Below are positions 43,640 through 55,855 of a DNA stretch of 64,000 nt, piece by piece. The position numbers and the translations under genes are program-made. Origin of the DNA: Ailanthus altissimus. Taxonomy: Eukaryota > Streptophyta > Magnoliopsida > Sapindales > Simaroubaceae. The stretch is from positions 15,262,001 through 15,326,000 of the forward strand of contig OX327697.1 in NCBI GenBank assembly GCA_946807835.1, read 5' to 3'. The notes beneath the pieces were generated by a model that worked only from the letters and a program-made list of their open reading frames with translations, searched no databases and had not been told where the DNA came from. Positions within the stretch are counted from its first letter, which is position 1. The number at the start of each line of letters is the position of its first letter.

Positions 43640-44800
43640 GGACGGATTGACTATGAAAATGATTAGATCGTTGACTCAGGATGTTCGAATTATATGACTG
43701 GTGATGAAGAAAAGCTGCAAGATATGACTAAGTACAAAGAAAGTCGTGTGGTGGTGACAGCCAATAACTCAAGATTGCCTATAGTTCACATCGGTAACAC
43801 AGTCCTTGCACCTCGTTACAGTCCTAACAAGGTAACACTTCAAGATGTCTATCATGTCTCTGGCATAAAAAAGAATCTATTGTCAGTATCATAGTTAACA
43901 TCTTCTGGGCACTATGTCTTGTTCAGTCTATAAGATGTTAAGGTGTATCAAGATTTAAAAATCACGGGAACACTAAAAATGGAAGGACAGCGACTAGAGT
44001 CGGTCTATGTACTATCAGCAGAGTCAGCTTAAGTAGACAAGACTCAAAAGAATGAGACAATAGATTTGTGACATGCACAATTGGGACATGTAAGTGATCA
44101 TAAGCTAAAAGTGATAATGAACAAGGCAATGCTTAAAGGTCTACCTCAGCTTGATGTGAGAGTGGATACTGTATGTGCGAGATGTCAGTACAACAAGGCA
44201 TATCAACTACCATATGAGGAGTCAAAGTTTAAAGCTAAAGAGCCATTAGAGTCAGTTCACTCTGATGTGTTTAGACCTATCAAACAGCCATCAATTAATG
44301 GCATGCGGTACATTGTGACATTTATTGATGACTTCTCGAGGTATGTATGAGTTTTCTTTATAAAGGAAAAATCATATATTTTTTTAAAGTTAAAGAAATT
44401 TAGAGAAACAACTGAAAGAAAAGTCAGAAGGAAGATTCATTGTCTCTGCACAGATAATGGAGGAGAATATACCTCTGATGAGTTCTCACAATATCTTCGA
44501 GAAAATAAGATACGACATCAGTTCACATGTGCTAACATGCTACAACAAAATGGCGTTGCAGAAAGGAAGAATCGACATCTAGCAGAGATTTTTAGAAGTA
44601 TATTGCATGTAAAAAATGTACCAGGAAAATTTTGGGCCAAAAGAATGAAGACTGTAGCCCACATTAATTAATAGGCTTCCTCAACCAAGGTTAGGGTTTA
44701 TATCACCCTTTGGGAAGTTATGGGATATGAAACCTATTGTGAGTTATTTTCGAGCATTTGGTTGTATATGCTATGTGTTTGTGCCAAGTCACCTGAGAAA
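43640..44800 (+). pseudogene. Copia protease and integrase
   Basis: The protease reads [19 protein letters not shown], then [20 protein letters not shown]. The zinc domain is [15 protein letters not shown]...[14 protein letters not shown]. Integrase catalytic residues are in [19 protein letters not shown] and [13 protein letters not shown]. At least six stops or shifts are present, including GTATGA near 44,350 and a break near 44,660. Confidence 0.9.
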
Positions 44801-45200
44801 TAAATTCGACAAAAAGGCAATCAGGTGTATCTTTGTTGGACATGATAACTAGTACAAATGATGGAAATATTGTGATCCTACTAGTGGGCGGTGCTACACA
44901 TCAAGAAATGTGGTGTTTTATGAAGCATCTTCATGGTGGTCGCCACAAAAAGAAGAGCTTCCAAATTTAAAAGAAATAGAAGAACGACTACAACAAAAGA
45001 TAGATCAGCAAATTATTAAAATCCGACCTAGCCAAGGAGACCTTGATAATAAAAGCAGTGATAACAACATTGAGCGAGAGAAAACTCAAAGTCCTTGGCA
45101 AATTGGCATCTATCAACAACCAATAATGGAGACCAAATATGAAAGAGCAGAACTTGTAACCTCCTAATCTTATCCTTGAAGGTCAATAAGAATACGAAAG
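44800..45200 (+). pseudogene. Copia integrase tail and linker
   Basis: SRNVVFYEASSWW (the 'sRdV.F.E' end motif) near 44,900, followed by a Glu/Gln-rich linker to 45,167. The function is part of pol only. Confidence 0.75.
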
Positions 45201-46740
45201 CCTAATCTCAAATATGCTAATGCAGCTATGACAAAAGAGGAAAATGTTAAGGAGCCTGAGACTTTTGAAGAAGCATCACAGAGCTCTGAATGGATTAAAG
45301 CTATGGAAGAAGAAATCATAGTGTTTGAGCAAAATCAAACTTGGATTTAGTGCCAAAGCTAAAAGATGTGAAACCTATATCTTGTAAATGAGTATATAAG
45401 ATTAAAAAACGTCTTGATGGATTGATGGAGAGGTATAAAGCTTGGTTGGTAGCTCGAAGCCTTTTTCAATAGTATGGACTAGACTATGATGAAACATTTA
45501 GTTCAGTAGCCAAGATCACCATAGTACAAGTTCTACTTGTATTGGCAGCTAGCAAAGGTTGGATATTGTGGCAAATGGATGTAAAGAATGCTTTTCTACA
45601 TAGAGAGTTGGATCAGGAGATCTACATGATTCAACCAATGAGATTTGAAAGCAAATTTCATCATGATTATGTGTGTAAATTGAGAAAAGTATTGTATAGA
45701 TTAAAGCAAGCTCCAAAGGCATGGTATGATAAAATTGGAGAATTTCTAACACATGGTGGTTACTCTGTAGCACCAGCTGATTCTAGCATGTTCATCAAAG
45801 CTAATGGAAAGAAACTTACAATTGTGCTGGTATATGTGGATGACTTAATTATCATTGGAGAAAATGAAGAAGAGATTCGTCAAACAAGAGAAAATTTTAC
45901 AGTTCGCTTCCAGATGAAAGAGCTTGGGCAACTTAAGCATTTCCTTGGGCTCGAAGTCACTCGGACAGTAGAAGGAATTTTTTTAGGACAACAAAAATAT
46001 GCCAAAGATTTGTTGCAGAAGTTTGGGATGCTAGAGTACAAGCTTATCTCAACACCACTAGAAACCAATGCCAAATTGTGAGGTCAAAGGAAATGATTTA
46101 GAAGATGGAATTATATATCCATAACTGTAGGAAGTCTAATCTATTTGACATTGACTTAACCAGACATTTCTTATGTAGTTGGAGTAATAAGTCGATACAA
46201 ATAAAATCCTAAGAAACCTCACTTAGAAGCAGCTTGATGAATATTGAGATATGTGAGAGGCACAATTGACTATGGTCTCTTCTATAAGAAAGACCAAGAT
46301 TGTAAAATAGTTGGCTATTATGATGCTGACTATATTGGAGATCATGACACATGATGTTCGACCATCAAGTATTTTTTTAAGATTGGTTCAGGAACAGTCT
46401 CTTGGTGCAGTAAAAGGCAACTGACTGTATCATTGTCAACGACTGAAGTTGAGTACAGAGTAAAAGCAATGGTAGCTCAAGAAAGTATATGGTTGATGCA
46501 GTTAATGGAGGATTTATATCAGCTAAGAGATTATAAAGTGTCAATATATTATGATAATCGGCCAGCAATTTGTTTGGCAGAAAATCCATCTTTTCATGCA
46601 ATAACAAAGCATGTAGAGGTGCATTATCACTTTATCCGGGAGAAATTTTTGTAAGAAGAAATTGAGTTGCTGTATGGTAAGACCGAAGATTAAATGACTG
46701 ATTTGTTCATAAAAATCTTAGGTGTTGATAATTTTGAAAA
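45200..46740 (+). pseudogene. Copia reverse transcriptase and RNase H
   Basis: The longest open part (45542-46081) shows [39 protein letters not shown] and the intact catalytic [12 protein letters not shown], then [20 protein letters not shown]. RNase H appears at 46,300-46,660 with [20 protein letters not shown] and [14 protein letters not shown]. Stops occur near 46,080, 46,160, 46,240, 46,350 and 46,652. Confidence 0.9.
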
Positions 46741-46795
46741 GTTTCGAAGACAACTCAACATGGTTAGAAGAACGAAAGTTGGTGTTAAGGGGGAG

Positions 46796-47249
46796 TGTTA
46801 AAATTACAACACCAAATGAAGTTAATTACAACATCAAGCTCAAATATTTACAAGCTCAATTCTTAAAATTTCTAGATTAGGTAAGATATTTTAAAGTTAA
46901 TAATTAAGGAGATAAGTATTATAAACTTATATGGTTAATTAATTTAAAATTATTTTATTTGTATAGTTTTAGTTTGTTGAAACTAAGTATAAATACCTCC
47001 CTCCCTCATTTAGTTTTGCAAGCAAGCAAGTTAAGAATAAAGAATTGATCAAGTATTTGATCAATTGTTGAGAGTTTAGTGTATTAGAGAGTTGAGCAAA
47101 TAATAAAGCTCAACAAAGGGTATGTGAGTGTTGAGTTATGAGTATTGTGTTATAAGTGAGAAATAGTGAGAATTTTTAAAATTTATATTGTAAATTTTAG
47201 GTTTGTTGTATTAATAAAATATTCCATTTGAGTTATATTATTCTCAACA
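46796..47249 (+). repeat. 3' LTR of the 42-kb copia
   Basis: It starts TGTTAAAATTACAACACC and ends TTCTCAACA, with high similarity to 42012-42464 and a 17-bp insertion (near 47,135-47,150) relative to it. Confidence 0.9.
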
Positions 47250-47864
47250 GTTCTAACCACTAATATTCTATGTTACAAACCAAGGAATTAGATAAACTTT
47301 TGGAATATAGAAAATGAATCTGATCATGTCAATATTTTAACAAAATTGTTTTCTTTTATTTCCAATTCTGATTCAATAGAGGGATCCGGTGGTTGGATGG
47401 CCATCATTTGCTCTTGAATATTTAAAAGTAATTTCAAATTGTTTAGATCTTGGTCTGGTGATAGAACATGGTATAATAGATATTATTTAAGTAATTTTAT
47501 AATAATATATTGGATTTAAGTAAGGTTCGTTAAAACCTCTGAAATTTGTCCACTATCCATTGAGAAATATACTACAAAGGTTGGAATCTTAACGTATAAA
47601 TTAAACAACACATCTTTGTTGTATGCCAATTATTAAAAAGCATAAAAAAAATTCCTTTTACTTTTTAAAGAAACACCAAGTGCATCTATTTTTAATTTTA
47701 TAATTAAAGTTTACTTTAGAAAATACTATAAAAATTGTACAAACCTTTCTATTTTAAATTTTAAAAGCACCATCTAAGAACAATAGGGTGAAACAATCTT
47801 AGTTTTGCAACAACATGAATGGCTTCAGTGGATAGGACCTTGAGAGATTAATTTTTCTACCGGG
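47250..47864. other. AT-rich spacer
   Basis: No coding or repeat structure seen. Confidence 0.55.
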
Positions 47865-47873
47865 ATTAAATAT

Positions 47874-47969
47874 ATATATTTTATACATAGAGAGGAAAAA
47901 ATCGAACTTAAAACCTACATGATGCACTGCAAACTTTTAAACCATCGACCCATCTTAGACAAGTGCAGA
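47874..47969 (-). mobile_element. SINE relic, inverted, with probable 9-bp target duplication
   Basis: The minus strand has GATGGGTCGATGGTTTAAAA, CAGTGCATCATG, then AAGTTCGATTTTTTCC as a decayed B-box and an AT tail. This aligns with the SINE bodies at 16997 and 38640. ATTAAATAT occurs on both sides (47865-47873, 47970-47978), but in AT-rich DNA this is weak. Confidence 0.55.
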
Positions 47970-47982
47970 ATTAAATATTTGG

Positions 47983-48130
47983 TGAGGAGTGTGCTTTGAT
48001 AATATTCAAAATGTTCTTTCTATAATAAATATTGTGGGAGCTTCACTCTTCCTTATTAAGAGAGTAAATATAAACTTTAGTGTGTTAACTTTATTAGAGC
48101 AAGAATGCATACTCGGCTTAGAAATTTTTG
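47983..48130 (+). repeat. Dispersed repeat, copy 1
   Basis: TTTGATAATATTCAAAATGT and ATAATAAATATTGTGGGAG here recur at 49632-49800, followed in both by ACTCTTCCTTMTTAAGAG and TTAGCTTTATTAG-like text. Copy 2 has an extra insert of about 35 bp. Confidence 0.75.
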
Positions 48131-48839
48131 TTAGACATTTTATGTTATTTTATGCCCTTAAAGTATATGTAATAATATTTTATTAGATTAATAAAATTTA
48201 TTCATACATATAATTGAGCATACATTGATGAGCCCATATTTATAAAGTATGTGATCTATGTATTAGGCATATGATGCTACTACAGAGGGTATAGATTACA
48301 GGTTCTTTATAAATTAAAAATAGTTCACAACCATTAATGAAAAATGACATTTCATTATATAAGGTTGTAGTTTTTCTGCTTCTTATAGTGAATGATTTAC
48401 CTAGATCATCGAAGTAGAGACTTCGAGTAGAAAAACTAGTGTATATGTTACATTGAACGAAACTACTGTGAATTTTGATTTGGTTAACTAAATGTCGTAG
48501 ATCTTAATTTATAAAAGTTTTAATAAGCTTGATTGATCTTAATCCTGAGCAGGTAATAAGCTTACATTCATGCGTTATACCTTTTGAGCTATCACGGAGT
48601 GAGATCCACATAAACGGTCAAAACCTCGATAGCTTAGAGATATAATTTCAAGGGTCGTAGGAACATATATTTGCAAGATGGAATCTAATAATTAATGTCC
48701 ACCTAAGATGTTTGCAGTACCTGGTAATTAGAATCTGTGGCCACAATTTTTTCAATAAATTATTTATTAAATAATAATATTTATATTTGTAAATTTATTT
48801 ATAAATATAAATATATTAAAAATAATCATTAGAGCATTC
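48131..48839. other. AT-rich spacer
   Basis: No gene or repeat recognised. Confidence 0.5.
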
Positions 48840-49560
48840 ACTGGCTTAGAGGCAAATAAGTAATTAAAGAGGCAAGATATTTTTTTAAAGGCCTAACTTT
48901 AATTATAGACATCAATTAAAGGGTCAATTACGTGGTTGTTGGTCTAAAGACCAAGCTCAATTTAATTAAAAGGATTTTTAATTAAATGAGCTTTTATTTT
49001 TTAACATGGGTTACTAGAGTACAACCCTTTTATTTTTAGTAGAATAACTTGAGGTTAACTTAAAAGAATTTGTGTATTATGAGATAATAAGGACTAGGTT
49101 TTTTAAGTTGGAGTTAGGAAGATCATGGGTCTTGCAGTCCCTCTACCAGCTTAAATCTTAATCAAACTCTAATTTTCTAATCCTAATCAAGTTCTAAATA
49201 CCCAAGGGAGATCCATATATATATAGAAGGTATGTAATAAGAAAAAATGGACGACAACCATAAAGAAAAAATTCTTTTACGTATTCTTACGTGGGAAAAG
49301 AATTTAATTAATACCATTCTCTCATATTTGGGTATTAGTAGTTTTAGAGATTAAGAAAGATCCACGCGCCTACACGCATTGAATTTGAAGATTGAAGATA
49401 AGAGAAAAGATTGCAGCCAGTCAATTCAAGATCCGTCATAGTAAGAAATTGAGGTAATCTTTTATTCCTATACATGTAATTATGAACAAGACGATTTGAC
49501 TTCCGTTGTGTTTACTTTTATAAACAGAAAAAAATTTATTTTACAAATCAATAATTTTCT
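48840..49560 (+). other. Possible solo LTR or LTR remnant
   Basis: The layout resembles the U3-R-U5 part of an LTR: a TATA-like CATATATATATAGAAGG at about 49,212, a leader-like stretch, and ACGTATTCTTACGTGGGAAA. No partner LTR, target duplication or TG/CA ends could be defined, so this is a suggestion only. Confidence 0.25.
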
Positions 49561-49562
49561 AC

Positions 49563-49950
49563 GGACAATTGAGGCAATGGAGAGTGTTACAACCTAAGAT
49601 TACCAATGACATTGACACGGGCATATGGTTAGTGAGTGTTTTGATAGTATTCAAATTGTTCTTTACATAATAAATATTGTGGGAGTTCTCCTCTTTTTTC
49701 TTTGAGAAAATTGTGTGAACTTTACTCTTCCTTCTTAAGAGTAGATATTTTAGGCTGTGTTAGCTTTATTAGGGCAAAACAAAATGCATATTTTGGTTTA
49801 TAAACTGTTTAAGATACATGTGCTAAGGCTTCTTTTTTTTTTTTTTAACGAACAAAGATTATGGGATAGGATTTTGAGAGAGTGGACAATTGATGTCATG
49901 GAGAGTGTCACAGCTTAAGATCACCAAAGATATTTACATGGGCATATGAT
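49563..49950 (+). repeat. 321-bp-period partial tandem repeat containing dispersed repeat copy 2
   Basis: GGACAATTGAGGCAATGGAG at 49563 recurs as GGACAATTGATGTCATGGAG at 49884, with about 65 bp of similarity ending in GGGCATATG. Between them lies copy 2 of the dispersed repeat (49632-49800). Confidence 0.75.
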
Positions 49951-51253
49951 CATGAAGATTGAAGTGGTAGGCTTTGTTTGATGTGATCACATCGTAATTG
50001 ACAAATGCTAGGAGACACGTTAGAGAATTGCCTCACCATCAATCCCCCCTATGCCCATGCACAACAATTATATGTACATATATGATCCTCCAATCTAAAT
50101 TTATCAAATCATACAAATCTAAGGTGAGCAATTACATAGGGTCAATCACTATCAAATTATTTAGATGGTCAATGTTTTTTATATTATCCAGGTGGTGCAT
50201 CTGTTTTCAATTGTTTTTGGGCATAGAAAGCGAAAACACAGCAAACGAAAATAAGATATTGTTTTCAGATAACAATGATTGAGTAAATAGGCAATTTTGT
50301 GTTAATTAGACTCAAAATATTTGATTTTATTATATTTTATTAATTTAAATGTAATATGGTCTTTTGTAGTTTAAATAACTTATTTCACTCTCAAACTTAA
50401 GTGTATAATAAATTTAATTTTAGATACATGGTTGAATCTCATCTATTCATTATATTTGGATGTGTAATATAATTTTATCCATTCATTTAATATTTAATTA
50501 AATAAAATATATTTTAATATAATTTTTCATATTTACATTTAATAGTATACTTGATTATTTAATAATTAAGTAATATTATTATATTTACATTTAATATTTC
50601 AATAAATAAAATAATTATTTTAAATAAAAATCATATAAAATTTTAATATATAGTTGACTTAGTTTGATAAATAGTAGAAATTTATTCATTATTTTATTAA
50701 TTAATATGATTTATAAATATAATAATTAAATTAAATTTAGTTTAATTAGAATTTAATAATTAAAAATTAAAAAAAGATTATAATTTTATAAAGAAAAATT
50801 ACGTAACAGTTTACAACTACACTTGAAAGCCACTTATTGCAATGTTGGTAATGTTATAAATTATTATTTTCATTATTGAGCTCAATTTTTTGATTTACGT
50901 GATAATGTGATATTATGGATTATTAATTTTATTATTGAGCTCAATTATTCAATTTACATGATAATAGTGGTAGTTGTCAATAGAGCACTAAAAAGGAGAC
51001 AAACGAGGGATATAGGATGATAGCCACCATAACACCACTTTCAAACGATGGTTAGTTACAATGCATCACCATCATTATTTAAATTGCCTATAAGCGATTC
51101 AAATATTTAGCATTTTAAATCTAATTGAAATAAAATTATTTATTTAGTCAAATTTGATAGACTAAATTGTCCTTATCCCTATTTTTTTCTATTAAACTAA
51201 AATTCACTAAAAATCATATGTACATACATACAATATATATACATACACACATT

Positions 51254-51292
<39 letters not shown>

Positions 51293-51323
51293 AGAGAGAC
51301 AATAAAATAGACCTTAAGGTTCT
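49951..51323. other. AT-rich DNA with a direct repeat and an (AT)n microsatellite
   Basis: A 60-bp-period direct repeat lies at 50861-50970 (both units with TTATTGAGCTCAATT). A (TA)n microsatellite lies at 51257-51289, followed by (AG)n. The plus-strand frame at 49,998-50,282 has no recognisable motif. Confidence 0.55.
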
Positions 51324-51486
51324 TGGAGCATTATGAGCCTCCATTGATCCATTAATCTTAAGCTTAATTGGTATTTTCTAGAGAGATGTTAAAGAGAATT
51401 GATTACTAGAGTAAGAGGAGTTTTTCAGAATATGAATTATCTCCTTTACTAAAGTCTTTAGGCTTCCTTTTTATAGTGATCAATAT
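51324..51486 (-). repeat. Truncated 3' LTR of the Tat element
   Basis: TGGAGCATTATGAG...CCATTAATCTTAAGCTTAATTGG aligns with TGGTAGATTATAAG...TTATTAATCTCAAATTTAATTG at 60443. GATGTTAAAGAGAATT and CATTAAAGTCTTTAG-like text follow in both. Similarity ends at about 51,480, where RNase H begins, so most of U3 is deleted. Confidence 0.75.
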
Positions 51487-52700
51487 CTACTTCTTCTTTG
51501 CACAGACCCAGTGCCTTGTCGCCCACTTGGTTACTCTCCTAATTAGGTCTGACTGTGACAAAATTGTTTTGATTGGATAAAAGGTTAAGATGATTACTTT
51601 GTGGGCCTCAAAGTAATGTTTTAACTTATCTGATGCATGTGACAATGCAAGTATCGACTTCTTGATCCAAGTGTAACGAACTTCAGCTCCTATCAAGGTT
51701 ATACTAACATAATAAATTGGGTGTTACTGATTCTTTCTTTCAATGAATAGGGTAGTACTTATTGCAACATTAGACACATGTAGAGAAATAATGGTCCTTT
51801 ATGCTCTGGCGTGGCTAGAATTGGTGGACTTACTAAATACTTTTTTAATTTTTGATAGACTTTCAACTAATCAGGTCTCTATTCCTTGCTGAAAGATTTC
51901 TTGATGATGTTGAAGAAAGGCTTACTGGATATGAATCTATTCAGCGTTGTTACTCACTCTGTTAGCATTTGCGGGTTCTTTTATCTCTTAAAGGGCTTTG
52001 ATCTGAGCAGGGTTGGCTTCGATTTTCTATTAACTAACTACGTGTCCCAGAAAGGTCCTTGAAGTCACTTTGAATACGTATTTCGTTGGGTTGAGTCTCA
52101 TCTTGTAATTTCTCAATGTATCAAACACTTTTTGTAAATGTTGAAAATGGTATTCTTTTCTCTTGCTCTTGATGACTATATCATCAATGTAAACTTCCAT
52201 AATATGTCCCAGCATTCATTTGAATATTTTCATCATTAGTCGCTGGTAAGTAGCACTAGCATTCTTCAGGCCAAAAGGTTGACTTTGTAACAGTACGTTC
52301 CTCGTTTAGTAATGAATGCTATCTTCTCTTCATCAGTTGGGTTCATGCGTATTTAATTATATCCTAAATATGCATCGAAGAAGGTTATTATCTCATACCC
52401 AATAATCGCATCAACCATCTGATTAATCTTCAAAAGAGGGAATGAGTCCTTGGGGAAAGCTTTATTTAAGTCTGTAAAGTCAATACAGACTCTCCACTTC
52501 CCATTCTTTTTTCTTACCATAACCACGTTCGACAGCTATTCGGGGTAGTGAATTCTCTGATGAATTTGACATTCAGTAGTCTTTCTACCTCCTTGTTTAT
52601 TATTTTGTTCCTTTTGGGGGAAAAAATGCCTCTTCTCTTACTCCATTAAGATGACTTTGGGATCAACATTCAAAGAATGACATGAGACTCTTGGATCTAC
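51487..52700 (-). pseudogene. Tat-type reverse transcriptase and RNase H (dead)
   Basis: The minus-strand RT has KNGKWRVCIDFTDLNKAFPK, FDAYLGYN-stop-IRMNPTDEE, then MEVYIDDIVIKSKRKEYHFQ with the catalytic YIDD, and LNPTKYVFKVTSRTFLGHVV. RNase H retains EVRYTWIKKSILALSHASDK and LKHYFEAHKVIILTFYPIK. Stops and shifts are numerous. The C-terminal end stops at the LTR junction. Confidence 0.88.
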
Positions 52701-53262
52701 TCTGGGCGTATCTTTATGACTCCAAGCAAAATGTTACAATTTTTTCTCAGCAACTTGATTAATTCTTCAGCGTACTCTTCTTTCAGCTTGGTTTTTATAA
52801 GAACCTTGCACCCTAGTTTCAGAGGGTTTAAAAGCATTTCTTATATAGGCTCGATTTTAGCTAGCTACGCCTTTTTAGATCTAGAGGATTCTTTTTTGTT
52901 TTATGGAGCAAATTCTTTAATTCGCGGTTCAATAACTTCATCTTGTGGTTTTGTGACTTTATTGATATTCAATTTCTGCCATTTTTCTCTTTTTTGCCCC
53001 TTTGTTCATCTTTTTTTCCTTTTGATAAAACCCTTTAAAACATGCTATAATTGCTATTTGACGAGACTCTGCATCTTTATTGATGCAGATGTACTTGCAG
53101 CCTTTTCTTCTTTCAGATTCACTTGGTAGCATCTCCTCGCTACTTGTTGATCTCCTTTTATTATAGTTATTCCCAAGCTATGCTTGGCTTGGCACCTCAT
53201 CTTCTGGTGTAAAGTGGACACTACTCTATGCATCTGTGGATCCAATTTCTGCCCATAATGGC
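52701..53262 (-). pseudogene. Protease end and protease-RT linker of the Tat element
   Basis: MHRVVSTLHQKM, then GITIIKGDQQVARRCYQVNL and KEEKAAST, a conserved block between protease and RT in Tat elements. Just upstream the text AIMGRNWIH completes the protease motif 'NAI.GRpWl' whose first half is at 55335 onward. Confidence 0.82.
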
Positions 53263-55334
53263 TGAAAGTATGCTATACTTAGGGTGAGTGTGTACATTTT
53301 AATTTTTTTTAATTACACATCACGCATGCATAATTAAGTATAGTGGAATATTTAACAAACATATGATTATACTAATGAGATATTAGAGAACTTACTCTTA
53401 AAGCGTGCTTTGTGCAGTTTTAGTTTAGGACTTAGTGGGATCCTTCGAATTATAATGGTAGCTTTCTATTCTTGCTAGAATATTTTTATTGAAGCAACTT
53501 TTGCTTTAGAATATCTCAAACCCTTCTATGTATTTTACTTACAATTAACTTACTTTTGAATACTTGATAAAGGAATTAAATAGGGTTGGCTATTTATAGC
53601 CAAAGCCACCTCATCTTCGGCCAATTGAAAGCCAAAATTTGTAAGCCTTTTATAAAAAATGGTGAGTCAAAAAGTGAAAGCTAGATAGCTAAATTGCTTT
53701 TGTTATATTACATGTCATGCTTAAAACAAGCATGACACAATAACATATTATGTACCAATTCATTGGTCAAATGAAAAAAACCTTGGTGGCATATTTATAT
53801 GTATTAACAATGCTACCTCTTGCTTATTTACACTTTGGCCGAATATAACTAACAAATAAGCACAATAAATGCATTAACTTAATGCCTTTCATTTCATTTA
53901 TCCATTTAACTATTAACAATTAATAATAAATGGCCCATTGATATCATGCCACATGTCATGCCCTTACAAATTAATAGCATGACATGTGACATCCAATAGA
54001 AAGGTTAAAGTGGTAAGTCCCACTTGTCGAGATCTCGAACTTAACACTTAAACCCTGTGATCTACCCGAGAGACCTTGAAATAATTCTAATTTTTTGAGA
54101 ACTTCCTAGATTAAATTATTCAATCTGGTGCGCTACCCCACTGTACAACAAATATACTTTATATAGTGAAACCCTCTAGGTTCACACTCATTTTATCTTA
54201 TGAAACTCTTTCATAAGTCTATAAATGTTGTCCCATACATACGTTATGAAAATAACAATACAATGCGTTGAATCATACAAGTTGAGGTTAATATATATTC
54301 ATATAATTCCTTCATTATTTATATCCTAGAAGACCGGAGACATAGATCATCACCATCAAGTCTCCATATGCTCAACTTTAGAACTTATCTCTAGATTCGT
54401 ATTCCTATAAACAATATCTGCAAATATTTTTGCGATATTATTTCTGGCACGAAAAATATTTTTTTTTTGGTGAATTACTTATGGCCATAAGATTTTCTGG
54501 AACACAATCTTGGAGTATCTGGATATATAACTCACCTATATGAGTTGACGAATCTCATATCTACACACACTAGACTTCATGAGCATCAGACCATAACCAG
54601 CGATACCCAACGGTCAGACCATGAAAGGTCTCTAATATGTATAGAACCTAAGTATGGTAGATTACTCATAAGTCCACCACGGTGCTTAGGTTAAGAGACC
54701 ATGAATACTACTTAACTCAAAATGATCATCCATTGACGGCTTTATAGAATGTCTATTGGAGATCCTAATTGAGCCTGTTCCGTACTCAATCTTAACTGAA
54801 TACCCGCATGTTTATATGAGCTTCTACTAAGCTCATAGTTTGCTAAGATTAACCATCTGGATCACCAAATATAGACAAACATTGATCTATATTAAATAAG
54901 ATTCCCACCAACAGAATCGCATCAGTGAAAATAGATCAGGAACATGATATTTGAGAACATACTTGCATAATGACGTTTTTTCACACTATTTGTTACCCTT
55001 TGTAACCATGTCATTAATAGTATACCCTCGGGTCTTTATCCCATTTCAAACAAAGCACTAACTCTTTAGATCTCACTGACTCTTATAACCTACTAACTTT
55101 TATCAGTGCTAACTCTTAGCAATTATTACTCTCAGTGTAGTTAACTCTTAGCGCTGGTCTAAACTTCTTTGAACTAGATTTGAACTCCTTCAGATTGTAC
55201 AATGTCTGAAATGTTACAAGCATCTTACCATATATATTTAATATTAATGATTTATTCAAAATGCTTATTGTATAAATATTAAACTATTAATATTCATACA
55301 ATATTAGAATGTCACGTAACTATCAGTTTCAACA
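53263..55334 (-). mobile_element. 2.07-kb solo LTR inserted in the Tat protease
   Basis: The ends are TGTTGAAACTGATA (minus strand from 55334) and TACTTTCA (53263), that is TG...CA. The flanks ATGGC (53258-53262) and TTGGC (55335-55339) make a 5-bp target duplication with one mismatch. Its removal rejoins YHA and IMGRNW of the protease. There is no internal duplication, primer site or coding domain, so it is a solo LTR rather than a short element. A minus-strand TATA box (GCTATAAATA, 53591-53600) and AATAAA (53485-53490) fit U3-R-U5 in that direction. U3 is about 1.7 kb and holds two perfect hairpins. Confidence 0.75.
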
Positions 55335-55855
55335 TTGGCATGGTATCCAGAAGGAGCATCTACTATCAAGAAGTTCACCGTCAAGGTCTTTTGAGCTACT
55401 GTAACTTGCAAACGTATTGACCTTACAAGTACCGTTTTAGTGCCATTAAAAGTAACTACTGGTAACTTGCTCGCAACAATCTCTGTTTCCTTCAAACTTA
55501 TCTTCTAAAATGTGCTCTAAAAGATAATATGTGCACTACTTCCACTATTAATCAGGACATTTGAGATGAAGTAGTTAGATATTTGTAGAGTAATCACCAA
55601 TGGAGCATTATACGGGTAGACGATGCCTGCTAAACTTCATCTGAGAACTCGATATAGTTTGAGCTACTCGCTATTGCTTGATTAATAGACATGACAGCAA
55701 CCGTTAGTGGTAGTACTTCACTCACTTGTTTAGCTTGAGTAAGTTTTCTTACTCACTTGTTTAGCTTGAGCAAGTTTTCTTTCTTCTTGTCTTCTTTCAT
55801 TCTTGGTAAAGATTACATTATTCGACCTATCACTAATAGTGAGAGTCTGTAATTA
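55335..55855 (-). pseudogene. Protease of the Tat element, N-terminal part
   Basis: The minus strand reads TVLVRSIRLQVTVAQKTLTV and NFLIVDAPSGYHA, the second half of the Tat retropepsin domain up to the solo-LTR insertion. Upstream text (SSNYFISNVLINSGSSAHIL-like, with shifts) corresponds to the active-site region but is decayed. Confidence 0.75.

Larger units (their letters stand above)
42012..47249 (+). mobile_element. Plus-strand Ty1/copia element, decayed
   Basis: 5.2 kb with 453- and 454-bp LTRs, a primer site TGGAATCAGAGTG after the 5' LTR, all copia domains in order and a purine tract AAGGGGGAG before the 3' LTR. The 5' flank is ATTTT (42007-42011) and the 3' flank GTTCT (47250-47254). 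They differ by two transitions, so they may be a decayed target duplication. The coding region has more than ten stops or shifts. Confidence 0.88.

Noticed and set aside
52716..53129. Plus-strand Phe/Leu-rich frame resembling a membrane protein
   Set aside because: It is antisense to the Tat protease-RT linker, whose conserved GDQQVARRCYQ motif is on the minus strand.
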